64,000 bases of DNA from Ascidia mentula (lineage: Eukaryota; Chordata; Ascidiacea; Phlebobranchia; Ascidiidae), in contig OX387200.1 of assembly GCA_947561715.1 (NCBI GenBank), positions 3,164,501 to 3,228,500 on the forward strand. The letters run 5' to 3'. Every line of letters begins with the position of its first letter. Position 1 is the stretch's first letter. The position numbers and the translations under genes are program-made. Under the pieces are notes generated by a model. It was not told where the DNA came from. It made no database searches and saw nothing but the letters and a program-made list of their open reading frames with translations. Positions 57,001-63,986 of the stretch are shown one piece after another.

Positions 57001-60000
57001 GAATGATTTTACAATTACGAATGCATGCATGATCTTACATTTCAACTGAAAATGAACAACGCTCTTACCAACGCAATTTCCATTTGTATCTTGGAATCCA
57101 ACGTTACAATCACAAGTGTATGAACCATCGTTGTTCGTGCAATTGGTACTTTGAGGTCCACAGGCAACAGCTGTTCCATTCAGGCATTCGTCGATGTCTA
57201 AAATCATGAAAAGTTTTACATTACGAATCCATATATGATCCATTTCAACTGAAAATGAACAACGCTCTTACCAACGCAATTTCCATTTGTATCTTGGAAT
57301 CCAACGTTACAATCACAAGTGTATGAACCATCGTTGTTCGTGCAATTGGTACTTTGAGGTCCACAGGCAACAGCTGTTCCATTCAGGCATTCGTCGATGT
57401 CTAAAATCATAGAATGATTTTGCAATTACGAATGCATGCATGATCTTACATTTCAACTGAAAATGAACAACGCTCTTACCAACGCAATTTCCATTTGTAT
57501 CTTGGAATCCAACGTTACAATCACAAGTGTATGAACCATCGTTGTTCGTGCAATTGGTACTTTGAGGTCCACAGGCAACAGCTGTTCCATTCAGGCATTC
57601 GTCGATGTCTAAAATCATAGAATGATTTTGCAATTACGAATGCATGCATGATCTTACATTTCAACTGAAAATGAACAACGCTCTTACCAACGCAATTTCC
57701 ATTTGTATCTTGGAATCCAACGTTACAATCACAAGTGTATGAACCATCGTTGTTCGTGCAATTGGTACTTTGAGGTCCACAGGCAACAGCTGTTCCATTC
57801 AGGCATTCGTCGATGTCTAAAATCATGGAATGATTTTACAATTACGAATGCATGCATGATCTTACATTTCAACTGAAAATGAACAACGCTCTTACCAACG
57901 CAATTTCCATTTGTATCTTGGAATCCAACGTTACAATCACAAGTGTATGAACCATCGTTGTTCGTGCAATTGGTACTTTGAGGTCCACAGGCAACAGCTA
58001 TTCCATTCAGGCATTCGTCGATGTCTAAAATCATGGAATATTTTTGCAATTACGAATGCATACATGATCTTTCATTTCAACCGAAAATGAACAACGCTCT
58101 TACCAACGCAATTTCCATTTATATCTTGGAATCCAACGTTACAATCACAAGTGTATGAACCATCGTTGTTCGTGCAATTGGTACTTTGAGGTCCACAGGC
58201 AACAGCTGTTCCATTCAGGCATTCGTCGATGTCTAAAATCATGGAATGATTTCACAATTACGAATGCATGCATGATCTTACATTTCAACTGAAAATGAAC
58301 AACGCTCTTACCAACGCAATTTCCATTTGTATCTTGGAATCCAACGTTACAATCACAAGTGTATGAACCATCGTTGTTCGTGCAATTGGTACTTTGAGGT
58401 CCACAGGCAACAGCTGTTCCATTCAGGCATTCGTCGATGTCTAACATCATGGAAAGTTTTACATTACGAATCCATATATGATCCATTTCAACTGAAAATG
58501 AACAACGCTCTTACCAACGCAATTTCCATTTGTATCTTGGAATCCAACGTTACAATCACAAGTGTATGAACCATCGTTGTTCGTGCAATTGGTACTTTGA
58601 GGTCCACAGGCAACAGCTGTTCCATTCAGGCATTCGTCGATGTCTAAAATCATAGAATGATTTTGCAATTACGAATGCATGCATGATCTTACATTTCAAC
58701 TGAAAATGAACAACGCTCTTACCAACGCAATTTCCATTTGTATCTTGGAATCCAACGTTACAATCACAAGTGTATGAACCATCGTTGTTCGTGCAATTGG
58801 TACTTTGAGGTCCACAGGCAACAGCTGTTCCATTCAGGCATTCGTCGATGTCTAAAATCATGGAATATTTTTACAATTACGAATGCATGCATGATCTTTC
58901 ATTTCAACTGAAAATGAACAACGCTCTTACCAACGCAATTTCCATTTGTATCTTGGAATCCAACGTTACAATCACAAGTGTATGAACCATCGTTGTTCGT
59001 GCAATTGGTACTTTGAGGTCCACAGGCAACAGCTGTTCCATTCAGGCATTCGTCGATGTCTAAAATCATGGAATATTTTTACAATTACGAATGCATGCAT
59101 GATCTTTCATTTCAACCGAAAATGAACAACGCTCTTACCAACGCAATTTCCATTTGTATCTTGGAATCCAACGTTACAATCACAAGTGTATGAACCATCG
59201 TTGTTCGTGCAATTGGTACTTTGAGGTCCACAGGCAACAGCCGTTCCATTCAGGCATTCGTCGATGTCTAAAATCATGGAATGATTTTACAATTACGAAT
59301 GCATGCATGATCTTACATTTCAACTGAAAATGAACAACGCTCTTACCAACGCAATTTCCATTTGTATCTTGGAATCCAACGTTACAATCACAAGTGTATG
59401 AACCATCGTTGTTCGTGCAATTGGTACTTTGAGGTCCACAGGCAACAGCTGTTCCATTCAGGCATTCGTCGATGTCTAAAATCATGGAATGATTTTACAA
59501 TTACGAATACATGCATGATCTCACATTTCAACTGAAAATGAACAACGCTCTTACCAACGCAATTTCCATTTGTATCTTGGAATCCAACGTTACAATCACA
59601 AGTGTATGAACCATCGTTGTTCGTGCAATTGGTACTTTGAGGTCCACAGGCAACAGCTGTTCCATTCAGGCATTCGTCGATGTCTAACATCATGGAAAGT
59701 TTTACATTACGAATCCATATATGATCCATTTCAACTGAAAATGAACAACGCTCTTACCAACGCAATTTCCATTTGTATCTTGGAATCCAACGTTACAATC
59801 ACAAGTGTATGAACCATCGTTGTTCGTGCAATTGGTACTTTGAGGTCCACAGGCAACAGCTGTTCCATTCAGGCATTCGTCGATGTCTAAAATCATGGAA
59901 TGATTTTGCAATTACGAATGCATGCATGATCTTACATTTCAACTGAAAGTGAACAACGCTCTTACCAACGCAATTTCCATTTGTATCTTGGAATCCAACG

Positions 60001-63000
60001 TTACAATCACAAGTGTATGAACCATCGTTGTTCGTGCAATTGGTACTTTGAGGTCCACAGGCAACAGCTGTTCCATTCAGGCATTCGTCGATGTCTAAAA
60101 TCATGGAATGATTTTACAATTACGAATGCATGCATGATCTTACATTTCAACTGAAAATGAACAACGCTCTTACCAACGCAATTTCCATTTGTATCTTGGA
60201 ATCCAACGTTACAATCACAAGTGTATGAACCATCGTTGTTGGTGCAATTGGTACTTTGAGGTCCACAGGCAACAGCTGTTCCATTCAGGCATTCGTCGAT
60301 GTCTAACATCATGGAAAGTTTTACATTACGAATCCATATATGATCCATTTCAACTGAAAATGAACAACGCTCTTACCAACGCAATTTCCATTTGTATCTT
60401 GGAATCCAACGTTACAATCACAAGTGTATGAACCATCGTTGTTGGTGCAATTGGTACTTTGAGGTCCACAGGCAACAGCTGTTCCATTCAGGCATTCGTC
60501 GATGTCTAACATCATGGAAAGTTTTACATTACGAATCCATATATGATCGATTTCAACTGAAAATGAACAACGCTCTTACCAACGCAATTTCCATTTGTAT
60601 CTTGGAATCCAACGTTACAATCACAAGTGTATGAACCATCGTTGTTCGTGCAATTGGTACTTTGAGGTCCACAGGCAACAGCTGTTCCATTCAGGCATTC
60701 GTCGATGTCTAACATCATGGAAAGTTTTACATTACGAATCCATATATGATCCATTTCAACTGAAAATGAACAACGCTCTTACCAACGCAATTTCCATTTG
60801 TATCTTGGAATCCAACGTTACAATCACAAGTGTATGAACCATCGTTGTTCGTGCAATTGGTACTTTGAGGTCCACAGGCAACAGCTGTTCCATTCAGGCA
60901 TTCGTCGATGTCTAACATCATGGAAAGTTTTACATTACGAATCCATATATGATCCATTTCAACTGAAAATGAACAACGCTCTTACCAACGCAATTTCCAT
61001 TTGTATCTTGGAATCCAACGTTACAATCACAAGTGTATGAACCATCGTTGTTCGTGCAATTGGTACTTTGAGGTCCACAGGCAACAGCTGTTCCATTCAG
61101 GCATTCGTCGATGTCTAAAATCATGGAATGATTTTACAATTACGAATGCATGCATGATCTTACATTTCAACTGAAAATGAACAACGCTCTTACCAACGCA
61201 ATTTCCATTTGGATCTTGGAATCCAACGTTACAATCACAAGTGTATGAACCATCGTTGTTCGTGCAATTGGTACTTTGAGGTCCACAGGCAACAGCTGTT
61301 CCATTCAGGCATTCGTCGATGTCTAACATCATGGAAAGTTTTACATTACGAATCCATATATGATCCATTTCAACTGAAAATGAACAACGCTCTTACCAAC
61401 GCAATTTCCATTTGTATCTTGGAATCCAACGTTACAATCACAAGTGTATGAACCATCGTTGTTCGTGCAATTGGTACTTTGAGGTCCACAGGCAACAGCT
61501 GTTCCATTCAGGCATTCGTCGATGTCTAACATCATGGAAAGTTTTACATTACGAATCCATATATAATCCATTTCAACTGAAAATGAACAACGCTCTTACC
61601 AACGCAATTTCCATTTGTATCTTGGAATCCAACGTTACAATCACAAGTGTATGAACCATCGTTGTTCGTGCAATTGGTACTTTGAGGTCCACAGGCAACA
61701 GCTGTTCCATTCAGGCATTCGTCGATGTCTAAAATCATGGAATGATTTTACAATTACGAATGCATGCATGATCTTACATTTCAACTGAAAATGAACAACG
61801 CTCTTACCAACGCAATTTCCATTTCTATCTTGGAATCCAACGTTACAATCACAAGTGTATGAACCATCGTTGTTCGTGCAATTGGTACTTTGAGGTCCAC
61901 AGGCAACAGCTGTTCCATTCAGGCATTCGTCGATGTCTAACATCATGGGAAGTTTTACATTACGAATCCATATATGATCCATTTCAACTGAAAATGAACA
62001 ACGCTCTTACCAACGCAATTTCCATTTGTATCTTGGAATCCAACGTTACAATCACAAGTGTATGAACCATCGTTGTTCGTGCAATTGGTACTTTGAGGTC
62101 CACAGACAACAGCTGTTCCATTCAGGCATTCGTCGATGTCTAAAATCATGGAATGATTTTACAATTACGAATGCATGCATGATCTTACATTTCAACTGAA
62201 AATGAACAACGCTCTTACCAACGCAATTTCCATTTCTATCTTGGAATCCAACGTTACAATCACAAGTGTATGAACCATCGTTGTTCGTGCAATTGGTACT
62301 TTGAGGTCCACAGGCAACAGCTGTTCCATTCAGGCATTCGTCGATGTCTAAAATCATGGAATGATTTTGCAATTACGAATGCATGCATGATCTTACATTT
62401 CAACTGAAAGTGAACAACGCTCTTACCAACGCAATTTCCATTTGTATCTTGGAATCCAACGTTACAATCACAAGTGTATGAACCATCGTTGTTCGTGCAA
62501 TTGGTACTTTGAGGTCCACAGGCAACAGCTGTTCCATTCAGGCATTCGTCGATGTCTAAAATCATGGAATGATTTTACAATTACGAATGCATGCATGATC
62601 TTACATTTCAACTGAAAATGAACAACGCTCTTACCAACGCAATTTCCATTTGTATCTTGGAATCCAACGTTACAATCACAAGTGTATGAACCATCGTTGT
62701 TGGTGCAATTGGTACTTTGAGGTCCACAGGCAACAGCTGTTCCATTCAGGCATTCGTCGATGTCTAACATCATGGAAAGTTTTACATTACGAATCCATAT
62801 ATGATCCATTTCAACTGAAAATGAACAACGCTCTTACCAACGCAATTTCCATTTGTATCTTGGAATCCAACGTTACAATCACAAGTGTATGAACCATCGT
62901 TGTTGGTGCAATTGGTACTTTGAGGTCCACAGGCAACAGCTGTTCCATTCAGGCATTCGTCGATGTCTAACATCATGGAAAGTTTTACATTACGAATCCA

Positions 63001-63986
63001 TATATGATCGATTTCAACTGAAAATGAACAACGCTCTTACCAACGCAATTTCCATTTGTATCTTGGAATCCAACGTTACAATCACAAGTGTATGAACCAT
63101 CGTTGTTCGTGCAATTGGTACTTTGAGGTCCACAGGCAACAGCTGTTCCATTCAGGCATTCGTCGATGTCTAACATCATGGAAAGTTTTACATTACGAAT
63201 CCATATATGATCCATTTCAACTGAAAATGAACAACGCTCTTACCAACGCAATTTCCATTTGTATCTTGGAATCCAACGTTACAATCACAAGTGTATGAAC
63301 CATCGTTGTTCGTGCAATTGGTACTTTGAGGTCCACAGGCAACAGCTGTTCCATTCAGGCATTCGTCGATGTCTAACATCATGGAAAGTTTTACATTACG
63401 AATCCATATATGATCCATTTCAACTGAAAATGAACAACGCTCTTACCAACGCAATTTCCATTTGTATCTTGGAATCCAACGTTACAATCACAAGTGTATG
63501 AACCATCGTTGTTCGTGCAATTGGTACTTTGAGGTCCACAGGCAACAGCTGTTCCATTCAGGCATTCGTCGATGTCTAAAATCATGGAATGATTTTACAA
63601 TTACGAATGCATGCATGATCTTACATTTCAACTGAAAATGAACAACGCTCTTACCAACGCAATTTCCATTTGGATCTTGGAATCCAACGTTACAATCACA
63701 AGTGTATGAACCATCGTTGTTCGTGCAATTGGTACTTTGAGGTCCACAGGCAACAGCTGTTCCATTCAGGCATTCGTCGATGTCTAACATCATGGAAAGT
63801 TTTACATTACGAATCCATATATGATCCATTTCAACTGAAAATGAACAACGCTCTTACCAACGCAATTTCCATTTGTATCTTGGAATCCAACGTTACAATC
63901 ACAAGTGTATGAACCATCGTTGTTCGTGCAATTGGTACTTTGAGGTCCACAGGCAACAGCTGTTCCATTCAGGCATTCGTCGATGT
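1..63986 (-). CDS. Giant tandem cbEGF-repeat protein, 311 exons, partial at both ends
   Basis: Seen: 310 complete 129-bp exons plus one partial exon, all in the same orientation, each flanked by a 3' splice site ending TTTAG, ATTAG or GTTAG and a 5' splice site reading GTTG|GTAAGAG. Each exon starts with two bases (AC) and ends with one (G), so all splice junctions are phase 1 and every exon adds 43 residues. Numbering from the split-codon Asp: D1-I-D-E-C5, then Cys at 13, 20, 29, 31 and 42. C20-x-N22-x4-Y27-x-C29-x-C31 matches the Asn beta-hydroxylation and calcium consensus of cbEGF domains. C42-V43-D1 leaves a one-residue linker, as in fibrillin-type tandem cbEGF rods. Sequons are N7-G-T and N19-C-T. 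Known of the family: extracellular, calcium-rigidified adhesion or matrix proteins. Inferred: secreted or membrane-anchored matrix megaprotein. Signal peptide and termini are not in the window, so the exact family (fibrillin-like, Notch-like or other) is open. Confidence 0.93.
77..150 (-). other. 74-nt intron class (type example)
   Basis: Donor GTAAGAG, acceptor TTTAG. Length 3n+2, so retention shifts frame, and a stop is met soon after about 20 intron-coded residues. This class, 75 of 310 introns, lacks the UGCAUG hexamer and the internal GTAAGA of the 79-nt class and has ATATATG or ATATGTG-like sequence in their place. It occurs in regions A and C only; region B uses 75-nt introns instead. 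Confidence 0.88.
151..279 (-). CDS. First complete cbEGF exon (type example)
   Basis: Reference exon for the coordinates used here. The donor GTAAGAG lies just below 151 and the acceptor TTTAG just above 279. It differs silently from the consensus in the split Asp codon (GAT instead of GAC) and in Cys20 (TGT). The same variant begins copies 2 and 3 of the region A higher-order repeat at 7141..7269 and 14745..14873, so it marks the repeat boundary. The 14745..14873 copy also has T18 to Ala. Confidence 0.92.
359..487 (-). CDS. cbEGF exon with divergent C-terminal loop (V-K-N-G-K-C-A)
   Basis: Residues 36-43 read Q-V-K-N-G-K-C-A instead of Q-D-T-N-G-N-C-V, so the last loop gains two lysines and the linker residue is Ala. 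Six cysteines and calcium ligands are intact. This is the most divergent exon I saw and recurs only once per region A repeat, at 7349..7477 and 14953..15081. It may be an older unit that escaped homogenisation. Confidence 0.9.
968..1096 (-). CDS. cbEGF exon with Q36R
   Basis: CAA to CGA changes the residue after G-F in the loop between Cys31 and Cys42. The same variant occurs at the equivalent exon ends 3971, 6031, 8086, 10961, 13635, 15690 and 18565, always followed in transcript-upstream order by the N32I exon, so the pair was amplified together. Confidence 0.88.
1176..1304 (-). CDS. cbEGF exon with N32I
   Basis: AAC to ATC gives C-I-V-G-F after Cys31. The adjacent G34-F35, which in cbEGF pairs packs against the neighbouring domain, is unchanged. 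Recurs with the Q36R exon throughout region A, for example at 4051..4179 and 6111..6239; exons 4878..5006 and 12482..12610 have N32I without the Q36R neighbour. Confidence 0.88.
1305..1383 (-). other. 79-nt intron class with two donors and UGCAUG (type example)
   Basis: In RNA sense the normal donor GTAAGAG is at intron bases 1-7. A TTTTCAG tract lies at 17-23, a second donor-like GTAAGA at 31-36, TGCATG at 40-45, and the acceptor GATTTTAG ends at 79. This length class has 175 of 310 introns; most, but not all, keep both the second GTAAGA and TGCATG. Variants with CATACAT or CTTTCAT on the plus strand lose one of them. The branch point is not obvious; no strong CTAAC-type site is visible. Confidence 0.85.
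1339..1344 (-). promoter_or_regulatory. Intronic UGCAUG, possible RBFOX splicing-factor site
   Basis: The minus-strand RNA reads UGCAUG here, four bases downstream of the internal GTAAGA at 1348..1353. UGCAUG is the established target hexamer of the RBFOX (Fox-1) family, and sites downstream of a donor usually favour its use. The hexamer recurs in most 79-nt introns and is absent from the 74 and 75 nt introns. Binding is inference only; the hexamer also belongs to a palindromic ATGCATGCAT stretch and could be chance fixed by amplification. Confidence 0.4.
2128..2202 (-). other. 75-nt stop-free intron class (type example)
   Basis: Normal GTAAGAG donor and TTTAG acceptor. The length is a multiple of three and no stop occurs in the reading frame of the flanking exons, so retention would insert 25 residues between two domains and keep the frame. 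There are 42 introns of this length and 12 of 78 nt with the same property. Neighbouring exons 1923, 2127 and 2331 are linked in this way into one continuous frame. Confidence 0.85.
2411..2539 (-). CDS. cbEGF exon with N32K and a variant donor intron
   Basis: C-K-V-G-F replaces C-N-V-G-F. The donor is GTAAGGG instead of GTAAGAG, and its intron reads AATTTCTGTT in RNA sense. It is the marker that shows segments 19799..20625 and 21242..21653 derive from this part of region A (exons 20210 and 21653 carry the same change). Confidence 0.88.
2619..2747 (-). CDS. cbEGF exon lacking the first N-glycan sequon (N7D, A12S)
   Basis: L-D-G-T replaces L-N-G-T, removing the N7 sequon, and Ser precedes Cys13. 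The second sequon at N19 remains. Recurs at 9609..9737, 17213..17341 and 20290..20418. Confidence 0.88.
4259..4387 (-). CDS. cbEGF exon with N23Y next to the hydroxylation Asn
   Basis: AAC to TAC gives T-N-Y-D-G-S-Y. The ligand and hydroxylation residue N22 is retained, so calcium binding should survive, but the loop gains a second aromatic. Recurs in region A (5214, 6447, 11377, 11991, 12818, 14051, 18981). Confidence 0.88.
7141..14744 (-). repeat. Region A higher-order repeat, copy 2 (37 cbEGF units, 7604 bp)
   Basis: Exon upper ends equal those of copy 1 plus 6990 from 7269 to 11788. Three extra exons follow at 11991, 12199 and 12402. From 12610 to 14665 they equal copy 1 plus 7604. Apart from the 614-bp insertion the copies are almost identical; one seen difference is in the intron after copy 1 exon 4798, where ATCTCACATT (near 4843) reads ATCTTACATT in copy 2. 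Confidence 0.92.
11789..12402 (-). repeat. Three-unit (614 bp) tandem duplication specific to copy 2
   Basis: Exons 11377, 11585 and 11788 recur at 11991, 12199 and 12402 with a constant 614-bp offset, including the N23Y marker of the first of the trio. Copy 1 has the trio once at the corresponding place (4387, 4595, 4798), followed by a separate four-unit duplication shared by both copies. This is a simple signature of unequal exchange between misaligned units. Confidence 0.85.
14745..19669 (-). repeat. Region A higher-order repeat, copy 3 (24 cbEGF units, truncated)
   Basis: Exon upper ends are copy 1 plus 14594 from 14873 to 19392, then 19595. Relative to copy 1, the four-unit (827 bp) internal duplication is single here, so 19189, 19392 and 19595 also align with 5422, 5625 and 5828. 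The copy then stops in the chimeric exon at 19670..19798. Confidence 0.88.
19670..19798 (-). CDS. cbEGF exon at the recombination junction between regions A and B
   Basis: The intron below this exon (19596..19669) matches copy 1 intron 5829..5902. The intron above it (19799..19873) matches copy 1 intron 2128..2202, and homology continues to 20625 versus 2954 (offset 17671). Units far apart in copy 1 are therefore joined through this exon. The exon itself is intact and encodes a standard domain, so the junction keeps frame and splice sites. It lacks the Q36R change found at the corresponding copy 1 exon 5903..6031. Confidence 0.8.
21113..21241 (-). CDS. cbEGF exon with A12D
   Basis: GCC to GAC gives V-D-C before Cys13, adding a negative charge in the first loop. 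Also at exons 24756, 30337 and 37167, always bounded by a 75-nt intron, so it travels with that unit type. Confidence 0.88.
21525..21653 (-). CDS. cbEGF exon with T21R, second sequon lost
   Basis: N-C-R-N-N replaces N-C-T-N-N, which removes the N19 glycosylation sequon while leaving N22. It also carries N32K. T21R recurs at exons 27858, 33439, 40686, 43577 and 43785. Confidence 0.87.
21733..21861 (-). CDS. cbEGF exon with T21G, second sequon lost
   Basis: N-C-G-N-N: two adjacent base changes relative to the consensus ACG (to GGG), probably via the AGG (Arg) variant in the neighbouring unit. Recurs at 28066 and 33647; in the fourth copy the matching exon 43785 has Arg instead. Confidence 0.87.
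22560..22688 (-). CDS. cbEGF exon with V43I linker
   Basis: GTT to ATT in the last full codon changes the single residue linking Cys42 to the next domain's first ligand. Both residues are beta-branched aliphatics, so the rigid linker geometry should be kept. The donor junction reads ATTG|GTAAGAG. Confidence 0.87.
22972..23100 (-). CDS. cbEGF exon with N7K, A10V, A12D
   Basis: The first loop reads L-K-G-T-V-V-D-C. Three replacements sit within six residues, the N7 sequon is lost, and cysteines and ligands are untouched. No second copy was seen in the window, unlike most variants. Confidence 0.88.
24832..24960 (-). CDS. cbEGF exon starting D-F-D-E with T28I
   Basis: The residue between the first two acidic ligands is Phe instead of Ile. 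Its backbone carbonyl, not its side chain, is expected to bind calcium. T28I lies between Y27 and Cys29. Recurs at 30413..30541; exons 27031, 32612, 39859 and 42750 share D-F-D-E but have A12S instead. Confidence 0.88.
25039..25167 (-). CDS. cbEGF exon with N7D
   Basis: L-D-G-T removes the first sequon, with silent changes at A12 and Cys42. The acceptor context above it (TTTGCATGATTTTAG) differs from neighbours by TTGCATG in place of TTCCATG. Copy at 30620..30748. Confidence 0.86.
28557..28685 (-). CDS. cbEGF exon with D24V
   Basis: T-N-N-V-G-S-Y: the acidic residue two after the hydroxylation Asn becomes Val. The consensus C-x-N-x4-Y-x-C-x-C is still met. Copies at exons 34267 and 41302; the fourth copy of the repeat lacks this unit. 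Confidence 0.88.
28761..28889 (-). CDS. cbEGF exon with T18I
   Basis: Q-S-I-N-C replaces Q-S-T-N-C just before the second sequon, which is retained. Copies at exons 34471, 41506 and 44401 make it a reliable marker for the four region B repeat copies. Confidence 0.88.
28969..29097 (-). CDS. cbEGF exon with N32Y
   Basis: C-Y-V-G-F after Cys31. Copies at 34679, 41714 and 44609. The 41586..41714 copy has in addition A12G, not seen elsewhere. Confidence 0.87.
29173..34754 (-). repeat. Region B higher-order repeat, copy 2 (27 cbEGF units, 5582 bp)
   Basis: Exon upper ends: 29301, 29509, 29717, 29925, 30133, 30337, 30541, 30748, 30952, 31160, 31368, 31576, 31784, 31988, 32196, 32404, 32612, 32819, 33023, 33231, 33439, 33647, 33855, 34063, 34267, 34471, 34679. 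The only length difference from copy 1 is one extra base in the intron 33648..33726 (79 nt against 78 nt at 28067..28144), which changes a frame-preserving intron into a frame-shifting one if retained. A few intron substitutions also differ, for example near 26252 versus 31833. Confidence 0.9.
34755..37658 (-). repeat. Region B middle segment with a homogeneous 208-bp run (14 units)
   Basis: Exon upper ends: 34883, 35091, 35299, 35507, 35715, 35923, 36131, 36339, 36547, 36755, 36963, 37167, 37371, 37579. Between 35716 and 36755 five successive 208-bp units are almost identical and share an intron variant (plus-strand CATAGAATGATTTTGC). One of them has a GTGAGAG donor (exon 36211..36339) instead of GTAAGAG. 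The same variant family recurs from 45230 on, where it is scattered among other units. Confidence 0.88.
35379..35507 (-). CDS. cbEGF exon with T28A and T38R
   Basis: S-Y-A-C-D-C and Q-D-R-N-G-N-C. Copies at 41998..42126 and 44893..45021. T38R alone reappears at 61936 and 62347 in region C, either by independent change or by exchange between distant units. Confidence 0.87.
37659..41997 (-). repeat. Region B higher-order repeat, rearranged third copy (21 units)
   Basis: Exon upper ends: 37787, 37995, 38199, 38407, 38615, 38823, 39031, 39235, 39443, 39651, 39859, 40066, 40270, 40478, 40686, 40890, 41098, 41302, 41506, 41714, 41918. The first five units repeat at once (offset 1036 bp: 37787 to 38615 and 38823 to 39651). 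The rest follows the order of copy 2 from 32612 on, but with one unit missing between 40478 and 40890. Confidence 0.87.
41998..45229 (-). repeat. Region B higher-order repeat, rearranged fourth copy (16 units)
   Basis: Exon upper ends: 42126, 42334, 42542, 42750, 42957, 43161, 43369, 43577, 43785, 43989, 44197, 44401, 44609, 44813, 45021, 45229. Units 42334 to 43369 match 39443 to 40478 (offset 2891). The D24V exon present at 28685, 34267 and 41302 is missing here. Units 45021 and 45229 match 35507 and 35715 (offset 9514), so this copy rejoins the middle segment. Confidence 0.87.
45230..49228 (-). repeat. Region C, left segment (19 cbEGF units)
   Basis: Exon upper ends: 45437, 45645, 45853, 46061, 46269, 46477, 46680, 46888, 47096, 47302, 47505, 47713, 47921, 48124, 48332, 48540, 48743, 48946, 49154. 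An acceptor ending ATGTTAG first appears above exon 45437 and stays common to the right edge. The 75 and 78 nt introns of region B are gone; intron lengths are 74, 77 (one, 47097..47173) and 79. Confidence 0.88.
49229..53148 (-). repeat. Region C higher-order repeat, copy 1 (19 units, 3920 bp)
   Basis: Exon upper ends: 49357, 49563, 49766, 49974, 50182, 50385, 50593, 50801, 51009, 51212, 51420, 51628, 51831, 52034, 52242, 52450, 52653, 52861, 53069. Markers shared with copy 2 are the 77-nt intron before exon 49563, the A10I exons 50182 and 51628, and an intron variant with AAAGTGAAC. The offset to copy 2 is 3920 at the left end and 4128 after one unit is added there. Confidence 0.88.
50054..50182 (-). 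CDS. cbEGF exon with A10I
   Basis: N-G-T-I-V-A-C: GCT to ATT needs two changes. Leu6 uses TTA here. The N7 sequon is kept. Copies at 51628, 54310 and 55756 mark the two copies of the 19-unit repeat. Confidence 0.87.
53149..56860 (-). repeat. Region C higher-order repeat, copy 2 (18 units in this span)
   Basis: Exon upper ends: 53277, 53483, 53686, 53894, 54102, 54310, 54513, 54721, 54929, 55137, 55340, 55548, 55756, 55959, 56162, 56370, 56578, 56781. One extra 208-bp unit (exon 53894) relative to copy 1 raises the offset from 3920 to 4128. The acceptor above exon 55548 ends in CTTAG, where the equivalent copy 1 site ends in TTTAG. Confidence 0.88.
57896..58024 (-). CDS. cbEGF exon with T9I, first sequon lost
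   Basis: N-G-I destroys the N7 sequon by one base change (ACA to ATA). It lies at the edge of the divergent patch 58025..59138 and was seen only once. Confidence 0.87.
58104..58232 (-). CDS. cbEGF exon with T38I
   Basis: Q-D-I-N-G-N-C in the last loop. The intron downstream in the transcript (58025..58103) belongs to the CTTTCAT subfamily, in which a TGA follows soon after the donor, so read-through frames from this exon are short. The exon itself is intact. Confidence 0.87.
61194..61322 (-). CDS. cbEGF exon with T38P
   Basis: Q-D-P-N-G-N-C: ACA to CCA. Repeated 2461 bp to the right at 63655..63783. Proline in the turn of the last loop is tolerated in many EGF domains, so the fold is probably kept. 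Confidence 0.87.
62011..62139 (-). CDS. cbEGF exon with A12V
   Basis: V-V-C before Cys13. Seen once. It lies near the left end of copy 2 of the 12-unit repeat, in the last unit of copy 1. Confidence 0.86.

Larger units (their letters stand above)
56861..59757 (-). repeat. Region C segment with a 619-bp triplet repeat and a divergent patch (14 units)
   Basis: Exon upper ends: 56989, 57197, 57400, 57608, 57816, 58024, 58232, 58440, 58643, 58851, 59059, 59267, 59475, 59683. Exons 56370, 56578 and 56781 recur at 56989, 57197 and 57400 (619 bp). Introns 58025..58103, 58852..58930 and 59060..59138 form a distinct subfamily (plus-strand GAATATTTTT and GATCTTTCATTTCAAC). Confidence 0.86.
59758..62218 (-). 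repeat. Region C 12-unit repeat, copy 1 (2461 bp)
   Basis: Exon upper ends: 59886, 60094, 60302, 60505, 60708, 60911, 61114, 61322, 61525, 61728, 61936, 62139. Silent marker changes (T21 codon ACC in exons 60302 and 60505) and the T38P exon 61322 recur 2461 bp to the right. It includes runs of consecutive 203-bp units, 60303 to 61114. Confidence 0.9.
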
